The notes beneath the pieces are model-generated. The model made no database searches. It was not told the DNA's origin and saw only the letters and a list, made by a program, of their open reading frames with translations. DNA of 64,000 nucleotides, from NCBI GenBank assembly GCA_003988855.1, contig QYAI01000097.1:310001-374000 (forward strand), in the 5' to 3' direction. Shown here one piece after another: positions 33,852-45,194 of the stretch; positions within the stretch are counted from its first letter, which is position 1, and every line of letters starts with the position of its first letter. The translations under genes and the position numbers were made by a program. Source of the stretch: Arachnopeziza araneosa (taxonomy: Eukaryota > Ascomycota > Leotiomycetes > Helotiales > Arachnopezizaceae).

Positions 33852-35576
33852 ATGCTCTCCCCTCCGTCCCTCCTCCTCCTCGCACCCCTCCTGCTGCTCC
33901 TACATCTCCTGCACCAACACCTGGGCCGCCTACGCCCGCTCAACGCGCTCCCCAGCGCGCACCCCACGGCGGCCTTCTCTCCGCTGTGGCTGCTGTGGGC
34001 GCGCTACCAGCAGCGCGAGAACGGCAGCGTGTGGCGGGCGCACCAGCGGCTCGGGCCGGTGGTGCGTCTGTCGCCGAACGAGGTCAGCGTGTGTACGCTG
34101 CAGGGGGTCAGGGTGGTGTACGGGGAGTGGGAGAAGGGGGCGTGGTATGGGGCGTTTTGGAACTATGGGTGAGTGTGTGCGGTTCTTGTTACGGTTCGGA
34201 AATAAGAGGAGAAGAAGAGGAAGAAGAAGATGCTGACGAGATAGGGCGCCGACTCTGTTTGCTGAACTCGATGCCGCTGCGCATCTGGTTCATAAGCGGT
34301 GGATGGGAAATGTGTACTCCAAGTCCTACCTCCAGAACTCGCCAGACATCGCCCGACTCAACACCCTGATCCTGACCGAGAGATTACTCCCCGTAATCAC
34401 CGCGGCAGCAGCCACGGGTGCTTCCATTGACGTCCTCAGTCTCGGATACGCCTTTGGGATGGATATCATGTCCGGGTACCTCTTCGGTAGCGCCTACGCC
34501 TCCGACTACCTCAGCGACGAAGCAGCGCTCACCCCCTTCCTCGCCGCCTTTGCCGCCGTCAAGACGGACATCTTCTGGGACGGGCGCCTCCCGCTGCTCA
34601 CCCGCATGCTGCGGCGTATTGGCATCAACCCTGTCTCGCCAGAAGCCGTAGACGGGCAAGCGTACGTCGAAGAGATATGCTGGAAACTCTGCGTCCCGGT
34701 CCATACCGCCATCGAGACGGACACGGTCGAGCCGGACAGCACCGCTCCAGTCGTCTACGCACAGTTGTATCACTCGCTGAGTAAAAACTTGGAGAAGAAC
34801 CCCCCGTCAGCGGCCAAAGGTCCAGATTTCCTGCGCAGGTCGATCGCATCGGATATGATGGACCAGCTCCTCGCCGGCGAAGAACTGATGGGCATCGCCA
34901 CCATGTACGCCATGTACGAGCTCTCCCTGCACTCCTCTGCCCAAACCGTTCTCCGAGCCGAACTTCTCTCTCTCAGCCCACCCCTCACATTCCCTATCAG
35001 CTCAGGAGCCAGCGCATTCTCCACCTCTTCCTTCCCTTCAGCCGTCTTCCGCGCTCTGGACACCTCCCCGTTCCTCAACGCGGTGCTCGAGGAGACATTG
35101 AGGAAGTACCCACCCAATCCATCCGGCCAAGCGCGCGTGGTGCCGCGTGGAGGAGCAACACTGAGCGGTTTCACGCTACCCGAGGGCGTGATCGTGTACG
35201 CATCGCCATACTCACTGCATAAGAACGAGGCGGTATTTGAGCGTGCCGAGGAGTGGATCCCGGAGCGCTGGCTGGGTGAAAAGAAGAAGGCGGCTGGGGA
35301 GTGGTTCTGGGCCTTTGGGAGCGGGAGTCGCGGGTGCATTGGGAAGGCTTTTGCTATGCAAGGTGAGTTTCTTCTCTTCATATGAAAAAATGACGATTAC
35401 ATACCATAGAACTTCTCTCAACTAACCACCCTCATCCAGAAATGCTCGTTTATCTCGCCGCCATCTACACAAATTACCGCACGCACATTGTCGAAGCCGG
35501 CGACATGTCACCGGTCGACGAATTCATCGGCGGGCCGAGAGCGGGGAAGCTGATTTTGAGATTTGAAAAGGTTTAG
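33852..35576 (+). CDS. Cytochrome P450 monooxygenase
   Basis: Exons 33852-34168, 34245-35362 and 35440-35576; introns 76 and 77 nt; 523 residues, usual for the family. The N-terminus is a leucine-rich ER membrane anchor (SLLLLAPLLLLLHLLHQ). Conserved parts: LGPVVRLSPNEVSVC, the I-helix LLAGEELMGIATMYAMYELS (no acid-threonine pair, unlike the usual oxygen-activation motif), ExxR in EETLRKYPP, PERW and the haem loop FGSGSRGCIGKAFAMQE with the cysteine ligand. The second intron splits the codon just after the haem loop. It lies alone between a STAND gene and an aldose epimerase, with no biosynthetic partner visible. The substrate is unknown. The first exon and the linker are unusually GC-rich compared with the flanks. 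Confidence 0.9.
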
Positions 35577-35966
35577 GACGGGGAGAGCATGTTGCTCAAA
35601 ACGGTTTTTGAGATGGGCAATGGGATCGAGCGTTGAGGGTGAGATAAGTAAGGCCAGGATGGGAAGTCGTAACTTCTCTGTGGTATTTTAGATGTAGGGT
35701 CTGGATTCGCTGTAGAGATAATAAACGCGAAATTATGGCCTTGAAAGCTAAGTCCTGTACCCACAGGTACTAAAAGCTACAGCCGAAAATAATAGAACGC
35801 GGTTTGAAAAAGAATGACAGAGAAAAGGTATAATTTAACTTAATAAGACCTTTTATCCCACAACGAAAAGCGAGATCAAGATTAACATTGACTAATAATT
35901 ATGCCTAGCTACAACCCCAAAATTGCCAATCGCCTGCCCCCAAATCATCGCCATTTTATTACGGCC
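35577..35966. other. intergenic, convergent
   Basis: Short AT-rich gap between the ends of the P450 gene and the aldose epimerase gene. Nothing seen. Confidence 0.5.
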
Positions 35967-37329
35967 CTAGTCAACACTAAACCGATAACTAGCCCTCACA
36001 GTGACAGGACCATCTTCGGGTCCAAAGATCTGTTTGCGTCCCCACTCCTCCTGATTGATGCCGTCGATCCACTCCTCGACCTCGAGGACCAGGCATCCGT
36101 ACTGCGGGATGAACCTCTCGCTCGCGGTGCCCTGCGTGCGCTTGAGCGCCATGGAGCCGTTCTGGCCGCCGCACGAGTAGACCTGGAAGGCGGGCTGGTC
36201 GGAGAAGACGTCGAGGGTGATGCCGGACCAGGCGGATGAGAGGCGGGCGACGGGAACGGGGTCGTTCTCCCAGTTGGTGGCCGAGGCGCGGCGGGAGTTG
36301 ATGTAGCAGGTGTCTAGGCAAGGTAAGCGAGTGATATTTATGCCCGGAGAAGAAAGTCACGACCACTCACCATAACCAGTACAATTGAACCCACAATTGC
36401 CCAGCAGAGCCGGATTCGAGAAATTGGCACCGATTTGTTTTGGCTTGCTCCAGAAATCATTCAATCCATCTTTTTCATTTGCGAGAATGTCGCCGGTTGG
36501 GATGAGGATGTTGTCGGCTCCAACTCGCTGGCCGGCGTATGGTAACCAGAGAGAATGATTGAAGACTGTACCAGTCTCGTTGTTCGCGAAGCCATCGAGA
36601 TTCCAGTAAGTCTTTTTGATATTAGCACCAAAAGTGTTATTTTGAATCGAAGATAGAGGAGGAAATAGCGAAACAATTAGGAGAGAAGCTTACATGACTA
36701 CTCAGCATAATTGGTGTCTTCTTCGTCGTGCTAAATGCCATGATGGAAAAATCCCACGTTAGGTTCCCGAGCGTATAGGTGACATAGCTAATGACCTCTC
36801 CAGGGAAGCCCTCCTTGCCATCGGGATCCGTGAGGCTGAAGGTGATAGAATTGGCGGTATGAGCAACGACGGTCCAATTCCGCCAGTCCCAGCCATCGGG
36901 ACCACCATGCAAAGTATCCGCGCCGGCGGGACTGGCAGCGGTGGGATTCTCGTTGGGCAGGATGTGGTACGACACGCCATCAATGTCAAACGTCGAGTTC
37001 TTGATCCGATTGGCGTACCGACCGGGTATACCGCCAAAATGAGGGTGTTGTTGGTCGACGGTGTAGTACGAGGCGTTGTCGAACCCGCCCACCACGTCGC
37101 GCTCGATGCCGTGGGTGTCGTTGATGAAGAGGTTGGAGATGGATGCGCCGTATGGAATGAAGGTTGCGCGGATGTTGGTCCCTTCAATGACATATTTCCC
37201 ATCCTGATCGGGGCCGGTTCCATTGCCGGCAATTGTCGCATCGCCCACGGTGCCAAAGAGAACCTCGCCGGGGATTTGCGCAAGTGCTAAACCCGTGAAG
37301 CAGGAAGCTGTGAGAATGGCTGGGCGCAT
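35967..37329 (-). CDS. Secreted aldose 1-epimerase (galactose mutarotase family)
   Basis: Exons 36694-37329, 36371-36611 and 35967-36313; introns 82 and 57 nt; 407 residues. The N-terminus MRPAILTASCFTGLALAQ is a signal peptide, and many NxT/S sites follow, so the enzyme is probably secreted. It interconverts the alpha and beta anomers of sugars. Family motifs: FIPYGASISNLFI, GGIPGRYANRI (substrate arginine), the catalytic-histidine blocks TLHGGPDGWDWRNW and MLSSHTYWNLDGF, and the end segment with the catalytic glutamate, CLVLEVEEWIDG. The intron at 36612-36693 falls right inside the MLSSHTYWNL block, which confirms the join. Possible role in extracellular sugar use by a plant-associated or saprotrophic fungus. 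Confidence 0.92.
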
Positions 37330-38056
37330 ATTGAAGTCTAATTGACACGACGAGAAGAAGAGGACTCTAGTAAAGAGGGCCAGAGTGAAGGCAGCTCTCG
37401 GCCTTATAAATTTTCTCGTCACATTGTGCCCCTCATGCTTATGCCAGGAACCGGAATTGAAGGTCGTACCCCGACTTGAGCTGCATGCAGCTGATGCCTC
37501 GATGGGTATACAGCACTTGGGGGATACAATGGATGACGTTGAAATGGTGAGGCTCATTGGTGCGTTTGTGGCTTGCCAGTGCAGGAATCCCGGCGCTGGC
37601 AGAATCGTCTAAAGTGTGACCCTGGGGCTTTGCGGGGTTGGAGAGTTGCGCCGTTCCTCAGCTGCCACTTCCAGCGTCCTTCCCGCCCCAGGGCCGCCAT
37701 TGACTCGAGCGCTTCCTGTTTCTCCGAAATCCGGGGATTCACCTGTCATTTCACCCTGCTCAACCCGATTAGCCGATTTGTCAATGAACTATCAGGCTTC
37801 TGCCGTGGAACCGGTCCGTCACTCTGACCTACAAGCGACCGCTGTGTACTGTGTACGGGTGAAAGATGGCCGAGATTCTGGAAATTCTGGAAATTCAATC
37901 ACATTGATCCCACGCAACACTGCAACTAGGCTGATGTTAACTTCATACATTCTAGCAATGCTCCTATCTCATCAATGGCTTACACGCGCCCTGTACGAAA
38001 CTAACGGTAACCCCTCCGCCATATTCACATCAACAACACACCTGTCAACCTCGCGC
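37330..38056. promoter_or_regulatory. intergenic, upstream of aldose epimerase gene
   Basis: Between two minus-strand genes: promoter of the epimerase and 3' region of the V-ATPase gene. The open frame at 37616-38245 has no family features. Confidence 0.45.
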
Positions 38057-39883
38057 TTATGCATCAATCAAATTCTCCTCGGCATTATCCTTGGTGTCCT
38101 TGGTAGCTCTTCCCTTGCCCTTGCGATCCGCGGATCGTTGGTAGAATTCAGCGAGAACCTTCTGTGGGATACGGTTGAGCAGTTCCTTGGGATAGATACG
38201 GAGCAAACTCCAGGCCTGGTCGAGAGATTCGTAAATCGTTCTTGATTCATACGGTGACTGAGAAATGAAAGTGCGCTCGAATTTCTCCAGGAATTCCAGG
38301 GACAGCTTATCTTCAGAGGACAGAGCCTCCTCACCGACGACAGCCTTCATTGATGCCGCGTCACGACCAATGGCATATTTCGCATACAGCTGGTTGGAAA
38401 CATCACCGTGATCCTTTCGGGTGTGACCTTCGCCAATGGCAGATTTCATAAGACGAGATAGCGAAGGTAGGACGTTGATCGGTGGGTAGATGCCACGATT
38501 GTAGAGTTGACGATCGATGAAAATTTGTCCTTCCGTAATGTAGCCAGTCAAATCGGGAATTGGGTGAGTGATATCGTCGTTAGGCATGGTCAAGATGGGA
38601 ATTTGGGTAATGGAGCCATTTCGTCCCTCAACACGACCAGCACGTTCGTAGATGGTAGACAAATCAGTGTACATGTAACCTGGATAACCACGACGGCCTG
38701 GGACTTCTTCGCGGGCGGCTGAGACTTCACGAAGAGCGTCGCAATATGCAGTCAAATCGGTAAGAATAACCAAAACGTGCTTCTCAAGTTGGTAGGCATA
38801 GTATTCGGCCGTCGTGAGAGCGAGACGTGGAGTAATAATACGTTCGATGCTGCATATTGTTAGTAGAAAAAGAAGATGAGGATTCTACTTACGTAGGGTC
38901 ATTAGCCAAGTTAAGGAACAAAGTGACACGCTCCAAAGAACCGTTCTCCTCGAAATCCCGAGTGAAGAAACGAGCAGTTTCCAAATTGACACCCATAGCA
39001 GCAAAGACAATCGAGAAATTGTCTTCATGTCCATCATGTGTACCCTTGTTTGTCACGCCTTGCTTCTGAACCAGACCAGCCTGTCGACAGATCTGGGCAG
39101 CAATTTCGTTGTGAGGAAGACCAGAGGCGGAGAAGATGGGGATCTTTTGTCCACGAGCAATCGAGTTCATGGTATCGATAGCAGAAATACCGGTGGAGAT
39201 CATTTCTTCGGGGTACACCTAGAGAGGTCAGCGGCAGATACGAAGATCCAAAAGGGCTGGCTAACTCGAGTATATGGGTTGATAGGACTTCCGTTGATGT
39301 CTAGATAGTCCTCTGCTAGAACCTTGGGTCCCTTATCAATAGCTCTTCCTGATCCATCAAAGATACGACCCAACATGTCCTCAGAGACACCCAACTTCAA
39401 ACTTTGTCCTGTGAACTCGACTTTCGACTATACGCCTATCAGAATTCGCATTATATCGTTTCTTATCGCTTGTTCCATACCTTCTTTACGTCGATACCCG
39501 ATGTCCCTTCGAAGACCTAGTCAATCGTGAGCTTGCGATCAGCCATTGGTGTACGAGAAAGCTATACCTGTACCACGGCGCGGTCACCTGTAGAATAAAC
39601 TTGTTAGCAACAACCAACTTAATTGCATACAAGCTATTCCTACCTCTGGCTTCCAGCACTTGCCCCGATCGTTCAGTGCCATCAGGCAGCGTCAAGGTGA
39701 CAATCTCGTTGTATCTAGGAAATTTGACCTTCGCATACGTCAGAACACACCGTCAACCTATTATTCCTTGTTCTCTTTGCTCACATTCTCGAGAATGACC
39801 AAAGGACCATTGACACCTCCAATGGTGTTGTACCTAATCCTGGGCGTAACCGAGTACGACGAGGACTCTCGTGGATCTCCCAT
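38057..39883 (-). CDS. VMA2: V-type H+-ATPase subunit B
   Basis: Seven exons: 39785-39883, 39644-39728, 39568-39587, 39481-39516, 39266-39427, 38893-39218 and 38057-38849; introns 43-56 nt; 506 residues as expected. Subunit B is the non-catalytic nucleotide-binding subunit of the V1 head of the vacuolar proton pump. The start reads RYNTIGGVNGPLVILENVKFP, then EIVTLTLPDGTERSGQVLEA, ISTGISAIDTMNSIARGQKIP, ASGLPHNEIAAQICRQAG and GYPGYMYTDLSTIYERAG, all classic. Exon 3 is only 20 nt (GDRAVVQ) and is required for the conserved block EARGDRAVVQVFEGTSGID. The protein normally has Asn where this one has Asp in that block. A housekeeping gene; intron-rich 5' half is usual for fungi. Very secure. Confidence 0.96.
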
Positions 39884-40696
39884 TGTTGCGATTCGAGTGT
39901 ACAATGAGCGAGATGGAAAACCAAGATTGGGAGAGCCTCTATTGTGAGCGAGGATCGGAGGCGGTGGTGGTGGTGTTGAGCGAAGATGGGTCTTGGTGGG
40001 AGGTTGGAGCTTTCGTTGCTTTTGATAGAGCTAAGAGCTCCTGATTAGGGAAAGTGCGATAAGCGGGGGCATCACGTGGAGAATTTGGAGTTCACCTGGC
40101 TTTTCCTTACAACATTCACAGCATTCATAACCGTCAACCATCATTTCTACATCATTAACTGATATGTTTAAGAGGTTTTTCTTTGATGATCCGTCTCTCC
40201 CACTTCGTTCACTTGCAAATACCAATGTCCCATTGAGTCACAGCTCTCCTCTCTCATGGGATCTTTCACTCATCTGCTTCCCCATATGATCTCAAACCAT
40301 CGAAACTCAATTTGCATTTTCCAACGCTCCATACCTAAGTGCCTCAACCATATACTTTGAAAGGATCTGCAATATTTTAATGCCAATGTCCTCCTGCTGC
40401 TTCAATCCTACTTTCCACCAGGCTCTGTCTCTGCCTCAACCTCCCGCTTCATAGCATAGGCTAGTTCGAGCATCCGGTGTGTGTCGCGAAAGATTTCCAG
40501 AATAGCTACAGACTGGGATCTGCTCCAACTTAATTTTTTTCAGTCAAAAATGGTGTTTCTTCCAGGTTGTTTTGTGATCCCTCAAAGTCGATTGACACGG
40601 ACCTTTAGCATATCTCTACATACAGGACTCATTTGGCCGTTTTGCAATCAGTTCTTATTTCTTGATTTAATCATTTTTGTTCATCATGTTATGGCT
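39884..40696. promoter_or_regulatory. intergenic, upstream of VMA2
   Basis: Promoter and leader of the V-ATPase gene, then the 3' flank of the transcription-factor gene. No other gene supported. Confidence 0.45.
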
Positions 40697-42000
40697 TCAG
40701 CAATCTCTTTCGCATCCCGTCTGCTTCACAGCCCACGCAATACAATCATGCCACTCCAATGGCAGCACATCCCTCACCGCCGCTACCGTCTCTTTTCCCC
40801 ACCCCTCCATCCAAACATGCTCCCTCAGTCGGTAAAAATTGACGGCGTAGTTAGCCAAGATAGCAAGTGTAAGTGGCTTCCCGATAAAATCATTTGACCA
40901 AAAAGCTGCGGGACTCAGGCTCGCAAAGCAGGTGATAGACAGTTGTTTATGTGGAGAAGTGAGAGCAATATAAAAGCTGACACGCAGAAGGTGGATTGTT
41001 TCCGTGTAGATGTCTTTTTCTGTTGTATCCATAGTTGCAGAATTGGATTGCGGAACACGTGAGAGCAGGGCAGAAAGTATATTCTCCATCTCCTCAGGCA
41101 GTGGATCTACTATAGAAATTGGATCTATTGGGATAAGAACTGACCAACGACTCTGCTTCAGTAGCTCATGTGGAGATTTCACCATTACAGCAGAACCACG
41201 GACAAGCATTAACACGCTTTGAAGTCGAGAGATGGGACTAGACCCTGGTTCGACAACGGACAGCGTGGAGCGATGGATGCCAAATGAGTAGAATCCGGTC
41301 ATGAAAGAGAAGGCGAAGATGGAGTCGTAATTTTTGGCTGTGATATTTGATAGTTGCGAGTGGAAGAGGGCGATTCCTCGGTTATGGTGATTGATAGCCA
41401 ACAGGGTGTGCTGCTGAGGAGAGCGGCCCAGGAGGGCGAGGTGCAGTGCGCTGACGCTCAAAACGCCATGTAGGAGAAAAGTGTTGCCAGGGGTAAGAGC
41501 CATGGTAGTTACCCATTCTCCCCACATCGAGTTGCTTGTGTCCGATTGGAAAGAGAAGGCTGTCAGTGTGGGGGCAGTATGGATGGTGTAGTGATTCATT
41601 AATCGCAAGCGCTCGAGTTCGAGGTCTGTAATTTGCGGTTCCGGGAGAGATGGCGAGATATTCAGTGAAGAAATTGTCGATAACAAAGAATCTTTTGGTA
41701 GGATATTGCTGGACTCATTAGATGAGGTTGAGTTACTCTCATAGGGTTCAGCGTTGGTTTTTTCCCTGGGGGTGTTTGATGGCTTGGGCGGGATGAATAT
41801 CAGGTGCGAGGTCAAATCAGCCAACGAGCAGGGCAGTCCCACTCTCTCGCATCGTCCACAATTCGGTTTGTTCTCATCACACTATAATCTTAAATACGAA
41901 ACCAGAATTACACCAAATTGGAACGCAAACCTTCGTTCGATTATTTTTGCACTGCAAGCAGCCATTGCGGCTCTTGTTGTGAAATCGTCTCTGAGACATG
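40697..42000 (-). pseudogene. Zn2Cys6 transcription factor with frameshift in the zinc cluster
   Basis: Exons 41931-42000 and 40697-41881 around a 49-nt intron at the position common in this family (just before the third cysteine). The first exon reads SRNGCLQCKNN in one frame; the rest of the cluster, RTK then CDENKPNCGRCERVGLPCS, is in the next frame. A single extra base in the AT-run at about 41936-41946 explains this: removing one base would give the full C-x2-C-x6-C-x6-C-x2-C-x6-C pattern. The large second exon (about 395 residues) is intact and has the usual fungal-specific factor middle region (LLHGVLSVSALHLALLG, FHSQLSNITAKNYDSIFAFSFMTGFYSFG). Either a young pseudogene, a base-calling error in the run, or a protein started downstream that lacks DNA binding. 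Its targets are unknown. Confidence 0.7.
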
Positions 42001-42559
42001 ACGAAAAACAGCTTATTAAGATTGCTTCCAGATATTAAGGCAGTATTGGCGTCAAAGGTTCGTTAGGGCTATTTGTGCCTCTCTTTTTAGGTAAAGTGCT
42101 GACACTTTGCGTTGCTTTTGAAACGACGACACGGTAACAGCTTTCGGAGCTCCTAATTCAGATGAAAAATCATAATGATCCATAAAATATCGACTTTAAT
42201 ATCAGCAAAGTGGCCGAAAAATTGATTTTATTTGTTTCGATTCGTAGTATTGGATGGTTGCCTAGGAGAGCATGATGTTGGTGGCGTGTAGAACCGGGAT
42301 GCTAACCTAGAGTAGCATTTTGTACGCTTTACGATATAAACGATTTGCGGCTAGCCTGGATTCATCCCCTAGACTGTGATTGGCGAGAAACGGCCGCTTT
42401 TACCATGAACAAGTATCTATTGGTTACCTACCTGGATTTTAAATCTTATCTCCACTGCTGAGCTAGCCGTAATCGTAATGTCGAGGTCCAGTTTACGAGT
42501 ATATAAGCTCAACTGTAAGCTCTCTCAATTTCCCCCTTCTCATCACATCTCTCTTCACC
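42001..42559. promoter_or_regulatory. divergent promoter region
   Basis: Between the starts of the Zn2Cys6 gene and the SDR gene, so the factor could regulate its divergent neighbour. A TATA-like TATATAAG stands at about 42500, some 60 bases before the SDR start. Confidence 0.4.
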
Positions 42560-43652
42560 ATGGTCAAGCTGGACGTTGTCAAAACCTGGAATTCCAAGTT
42601 GGTCGAAAGCCAACCTTTGGTCGCTGTCTCCTTCGGTACAGGAGGGATTGGACATCACACATTCCGCGCATTAGCAGTCGCTGAGCAAGATGTAGGCAAA
42701 GGTCTTCGTGCCTACCTCGTCGGCAGGAATGCGAAGGTAGCTAAGGAGATCATCGCTGAGGCTCAAGCCTCTTGCCCTAAAGGACAATTCAAGTTTGTTC
42801 AGGCAGAAGACCTTTCTCTGATCCAAGATGTCAATAAAGCCTGTGCGGAGATCATTCGACTGGAGGAAAAGGAGGTTCAGAACCCGAGAATCGACATCTT
42901 GATGCTATCTCATGCAGGATCTATCTTTCTTCCACGCAAGGGTATGTTCAGTGCCATAATATAGCTGCCACTCTAACGAACACATAGATACAAAAGAAGG
43001 AATTGATGTAACAATGTCATTGATGTACTATTCGCGCATGAAGATCATCGTCAATCTACTCCCTCTACTTCTCAAATCCACGCTTCCTGCAAGTGTCATC
43101 TCAATTTACGCAGCGGGAACAGAAGACAAGCTCTTCCCCAACGACCTCTCGCTTCGCAATCTGAAAATTTACAGTTATGGTCAAGCTAGATCACACATGA
43201 ATTACATGCACACCTTTTTTATGGACAGTTTGGCCGAGCAACACCGTGGAAAACTCAGATTGACTCATATCTTTCCTGGTATTGTTATCGGTCCTGGTTA
43301 CTACAATCCCGAATTCCCTATGTGGTTCAAAGTAATGTTTCGTGTCATGAAACCCATTATTGGGAAGCGGTTTACAGTCCCGCCTACGGTGTGTGGCGAA
43401 CGAATGCTGTCTCTTTCAGCTCCGCACTATCCGGCTCGACCGATTGAGGGTTTCAAGAGCGAGGAAGGGGCGGCTATCGGGATGGATGGGAAACCAGGAA
43501 GTGGGACTTATATGCTCAATTGGGATGGAGAGAGTCTTGATAAGTCGAAGTATTACGACAAGTTGAATAAAGATGAGATGAAAAAGCTGATATGGGATCA
43601 TACCATGAAGGCTTTCGGAGTTATTGAAGGAGGAGGTGTCTTCACAGAGTGA
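42560..43652 (+). CDS. SDR-family (Rossmann) oxidoreductase-like protein
   Basis: Exons 42560-42941 and 42988-43652, 46-nt intron with CTAAC branch, 348 residues. The N-terminus holds the NAD(P)-binding Rossmann turn (VAVSFGTGGIGHHTF) and the second-strand AYLVGRN; the middle has DILMLSHAGSIF, matching the NNAG position. The catalytic region reads YSYGQARSHMNYM: the tyrosine is present, but the usual lysine of YxxxK is arginine. The C-terminal third (FRVMKPIIGKRFTVPP, CGERMLSLSAPHYPARP) fits fungal SDR proteins found in secondary-metabolite settings. The lysine change may reduce or alter catalysis. It is divergent from the damaged Zn2Cys6 gene. Substrate unknown. Confidence 0.85.
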
Positions 43653-44030
43653 TGTGGAGTCGCATGGACTGTGGATGTATCAAATGGCATGTTTTCAATC
43701 TTTTATCCATAATTTTATATATGTTTAATATTAGTTTGTAATGCAATGTCTGCTTCAATAAGCAGCTGGATCATGAATAACAACACAATCAATTAGCTGC
43801 AAAAATATGAAAATTGGTTCAGTATCAAGTCCTTGTTAATTTATATAATATATCCTGTCAACATTTAGACATTTGTATAGAAGCACGTGATAGAGGGATG
43901 ATCATGTGGCGCAGTTTTGCCCAATTGCTTCTTCTGCCAGCCTTACACGACTCATCTTTATCAACGCATTCATTCCACCCAAGACTTCGGATATCTCTTG
44001 AAAGTTTTTATCGTATAAAATCGATTTAAG
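43653..44030. other. intergenic
   Basis: AT-rich 3' flank of the SDR gene and leader of the next gene. Nothing seen. Confidence 0.5.
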
Positions 44031-44993
44031 ATGGCCGACTCGAATCCAAAGCCAGAGGCATCATCGCCACCACCTATTTACGATAATCCGCCACCAAATC
44101 CAGCTTCGGCCACGGTAGTTTCAACTCCAGCGGCAGTATTTCCAACAGCGGCAGTGAGTAGCCCCGTTGTAGGCTCGGAGATACGACCGATCCGTGATCC
44201 TCATTACCTCGAACGAGACCCCTTGGATGGCCGCAGAGAAGTATGTCTCCCTTACATCAACATAAGCATTACTCATATGACGCAGCCATCGAGGAGAATG
44301 GCCTCACGCTTGGACCATCTTTCATCCTCATTCAAACATATCCATACTCTTGTAGTTTCTAGTCCCTCGTCTCAAATCGAGCACGTTGAGCTCGAAGATG
44401 GCGAGTGGGTCATCCCAATCACCATTACCGATCCTGTGACTCCAGGTGGCAACTGCACGGTTCATTTCTGGACATCGGGTGCCAAAACGAGTACCGTGTT
44501 ACCCACTGACCTCACGACGGAGAATCTAACCTATGTGTATGGCTTCAAGGAACTTGGGGAGTGGACGATTAGTGTGAAGCCTGAAGAGGATATCCATGAG
44601 GCATTAACTGCCTTGATTCGGAGTTCACCAAGAAAAAGTGATGACGTAGTTGCCAATTTGGTTGAAGAACTTAAAAAGGCAAAGGAACAGGAAGGCGAGC
44701 CAAGCGTTACGCTGCAGTTATACGCCATCTCGATCTTCAGTCAACTGGAGGAGAATCCGTTTAACAGTGAAGATAGCATCTGGATGTGGACGAAGCCAAA
44801 TTCCAATTATGCAAGAAAGACAGGCACTTGGGAAAGAACATTAGATGAGGTTGTACAGAAGGGAGAGTGGGTCGCAGGTAGAGAATTGAGGGTTTTTGTA
44901 AAGGGGGTTACAAAGGTACTCAAAGAGGGATTCTTTGTAAATGGTCTTGTAAATATGCAGTATCCGGAGGATTGGGATGAGGAGGGACAATAA
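44031..44993 (+). CDS. Conserved fungal protein of unknown function
   Basis: Open frame of 320 residues. The start is proline/alanine/serine-rich and disordered (about 1-60); the rest is a compact acidic domain: EHVELEDGEWVIPITITDPV, TVHFWTSGAKTSTVLPTDL, YVYGFKELGEWTISVKPEED, SIWMWTKPNSNYARKTGTW, GFFVNGLVNMQYPEDWDEE. I do not recognise the family. A 45-nt GTATGT..CAG candidate intron (44241-44285) could be removed without changing frame. Right after it, an alternative frame at about 44288-44360 spells a more protein-like segment (IEENGLTLGPSFILIQTYP), so this part may carry indels or the model may be wrong there. Probably cytosolic; no signal or membrane segment. Confidence 0.65.
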   Translation: MADSNPKPEASSPPPIYDNPPPNPASATVVSTPAAVFPTAAVSSPVVGSEIRPIRDPHYLERDPLDGRREVCLPYINISITHMTQPSRRMASRLDHLSSSFKHIHTLVVSSPSSQIEHVELEDGEWVIPITITDPVTPGGNCTVHFWTSGAKTSTVLPTDLTTENLTYVYGFKELGEWTISVKPEEDIHEALTALIRSSPRKSDDVVANLVEELKKAKEQEGEPSVTLQLYAISIFSQLEENPFNSEDSIWMWTKPNSNYARKTGTWERTLDEVVQKGEWVAGRELRVFVKGVTKVLKEGFFVNGLVNMQYPEDWDEEGQ

Positions 44994-45194
44994 GAAAAAC
45001 GGAAATGATTTTCTGAGATTTGATCTAGGAAAGAGAATTCGCATCCTGGACTCATGAATCATTGAAAAGTAGTACCAAATATAACGAAATCCATTAAAAA
45101 AGCATATAATTATTTTTGAAAGTGTTTCACTTTACGGGATTTAACAGAAAGAGTACGCGAGAAGGATAATTTCTGAAGAGAAGCTATCAGAGAT

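Noticed and set aside
37616..38245. 209-codon plus-strand frame upstream of the epimerase gene
   Set aside because: It overlaps the end of the V-ATPase gene antisense and has no recognisable features.
41925..41960. Rescue of the Zn2Cys6 gene by another splice choice
   Set aside because: The only in-phase alternative needs a 32-nt intron and would place 14 residues between the second and third cysteines, destroying the cluster spacing.
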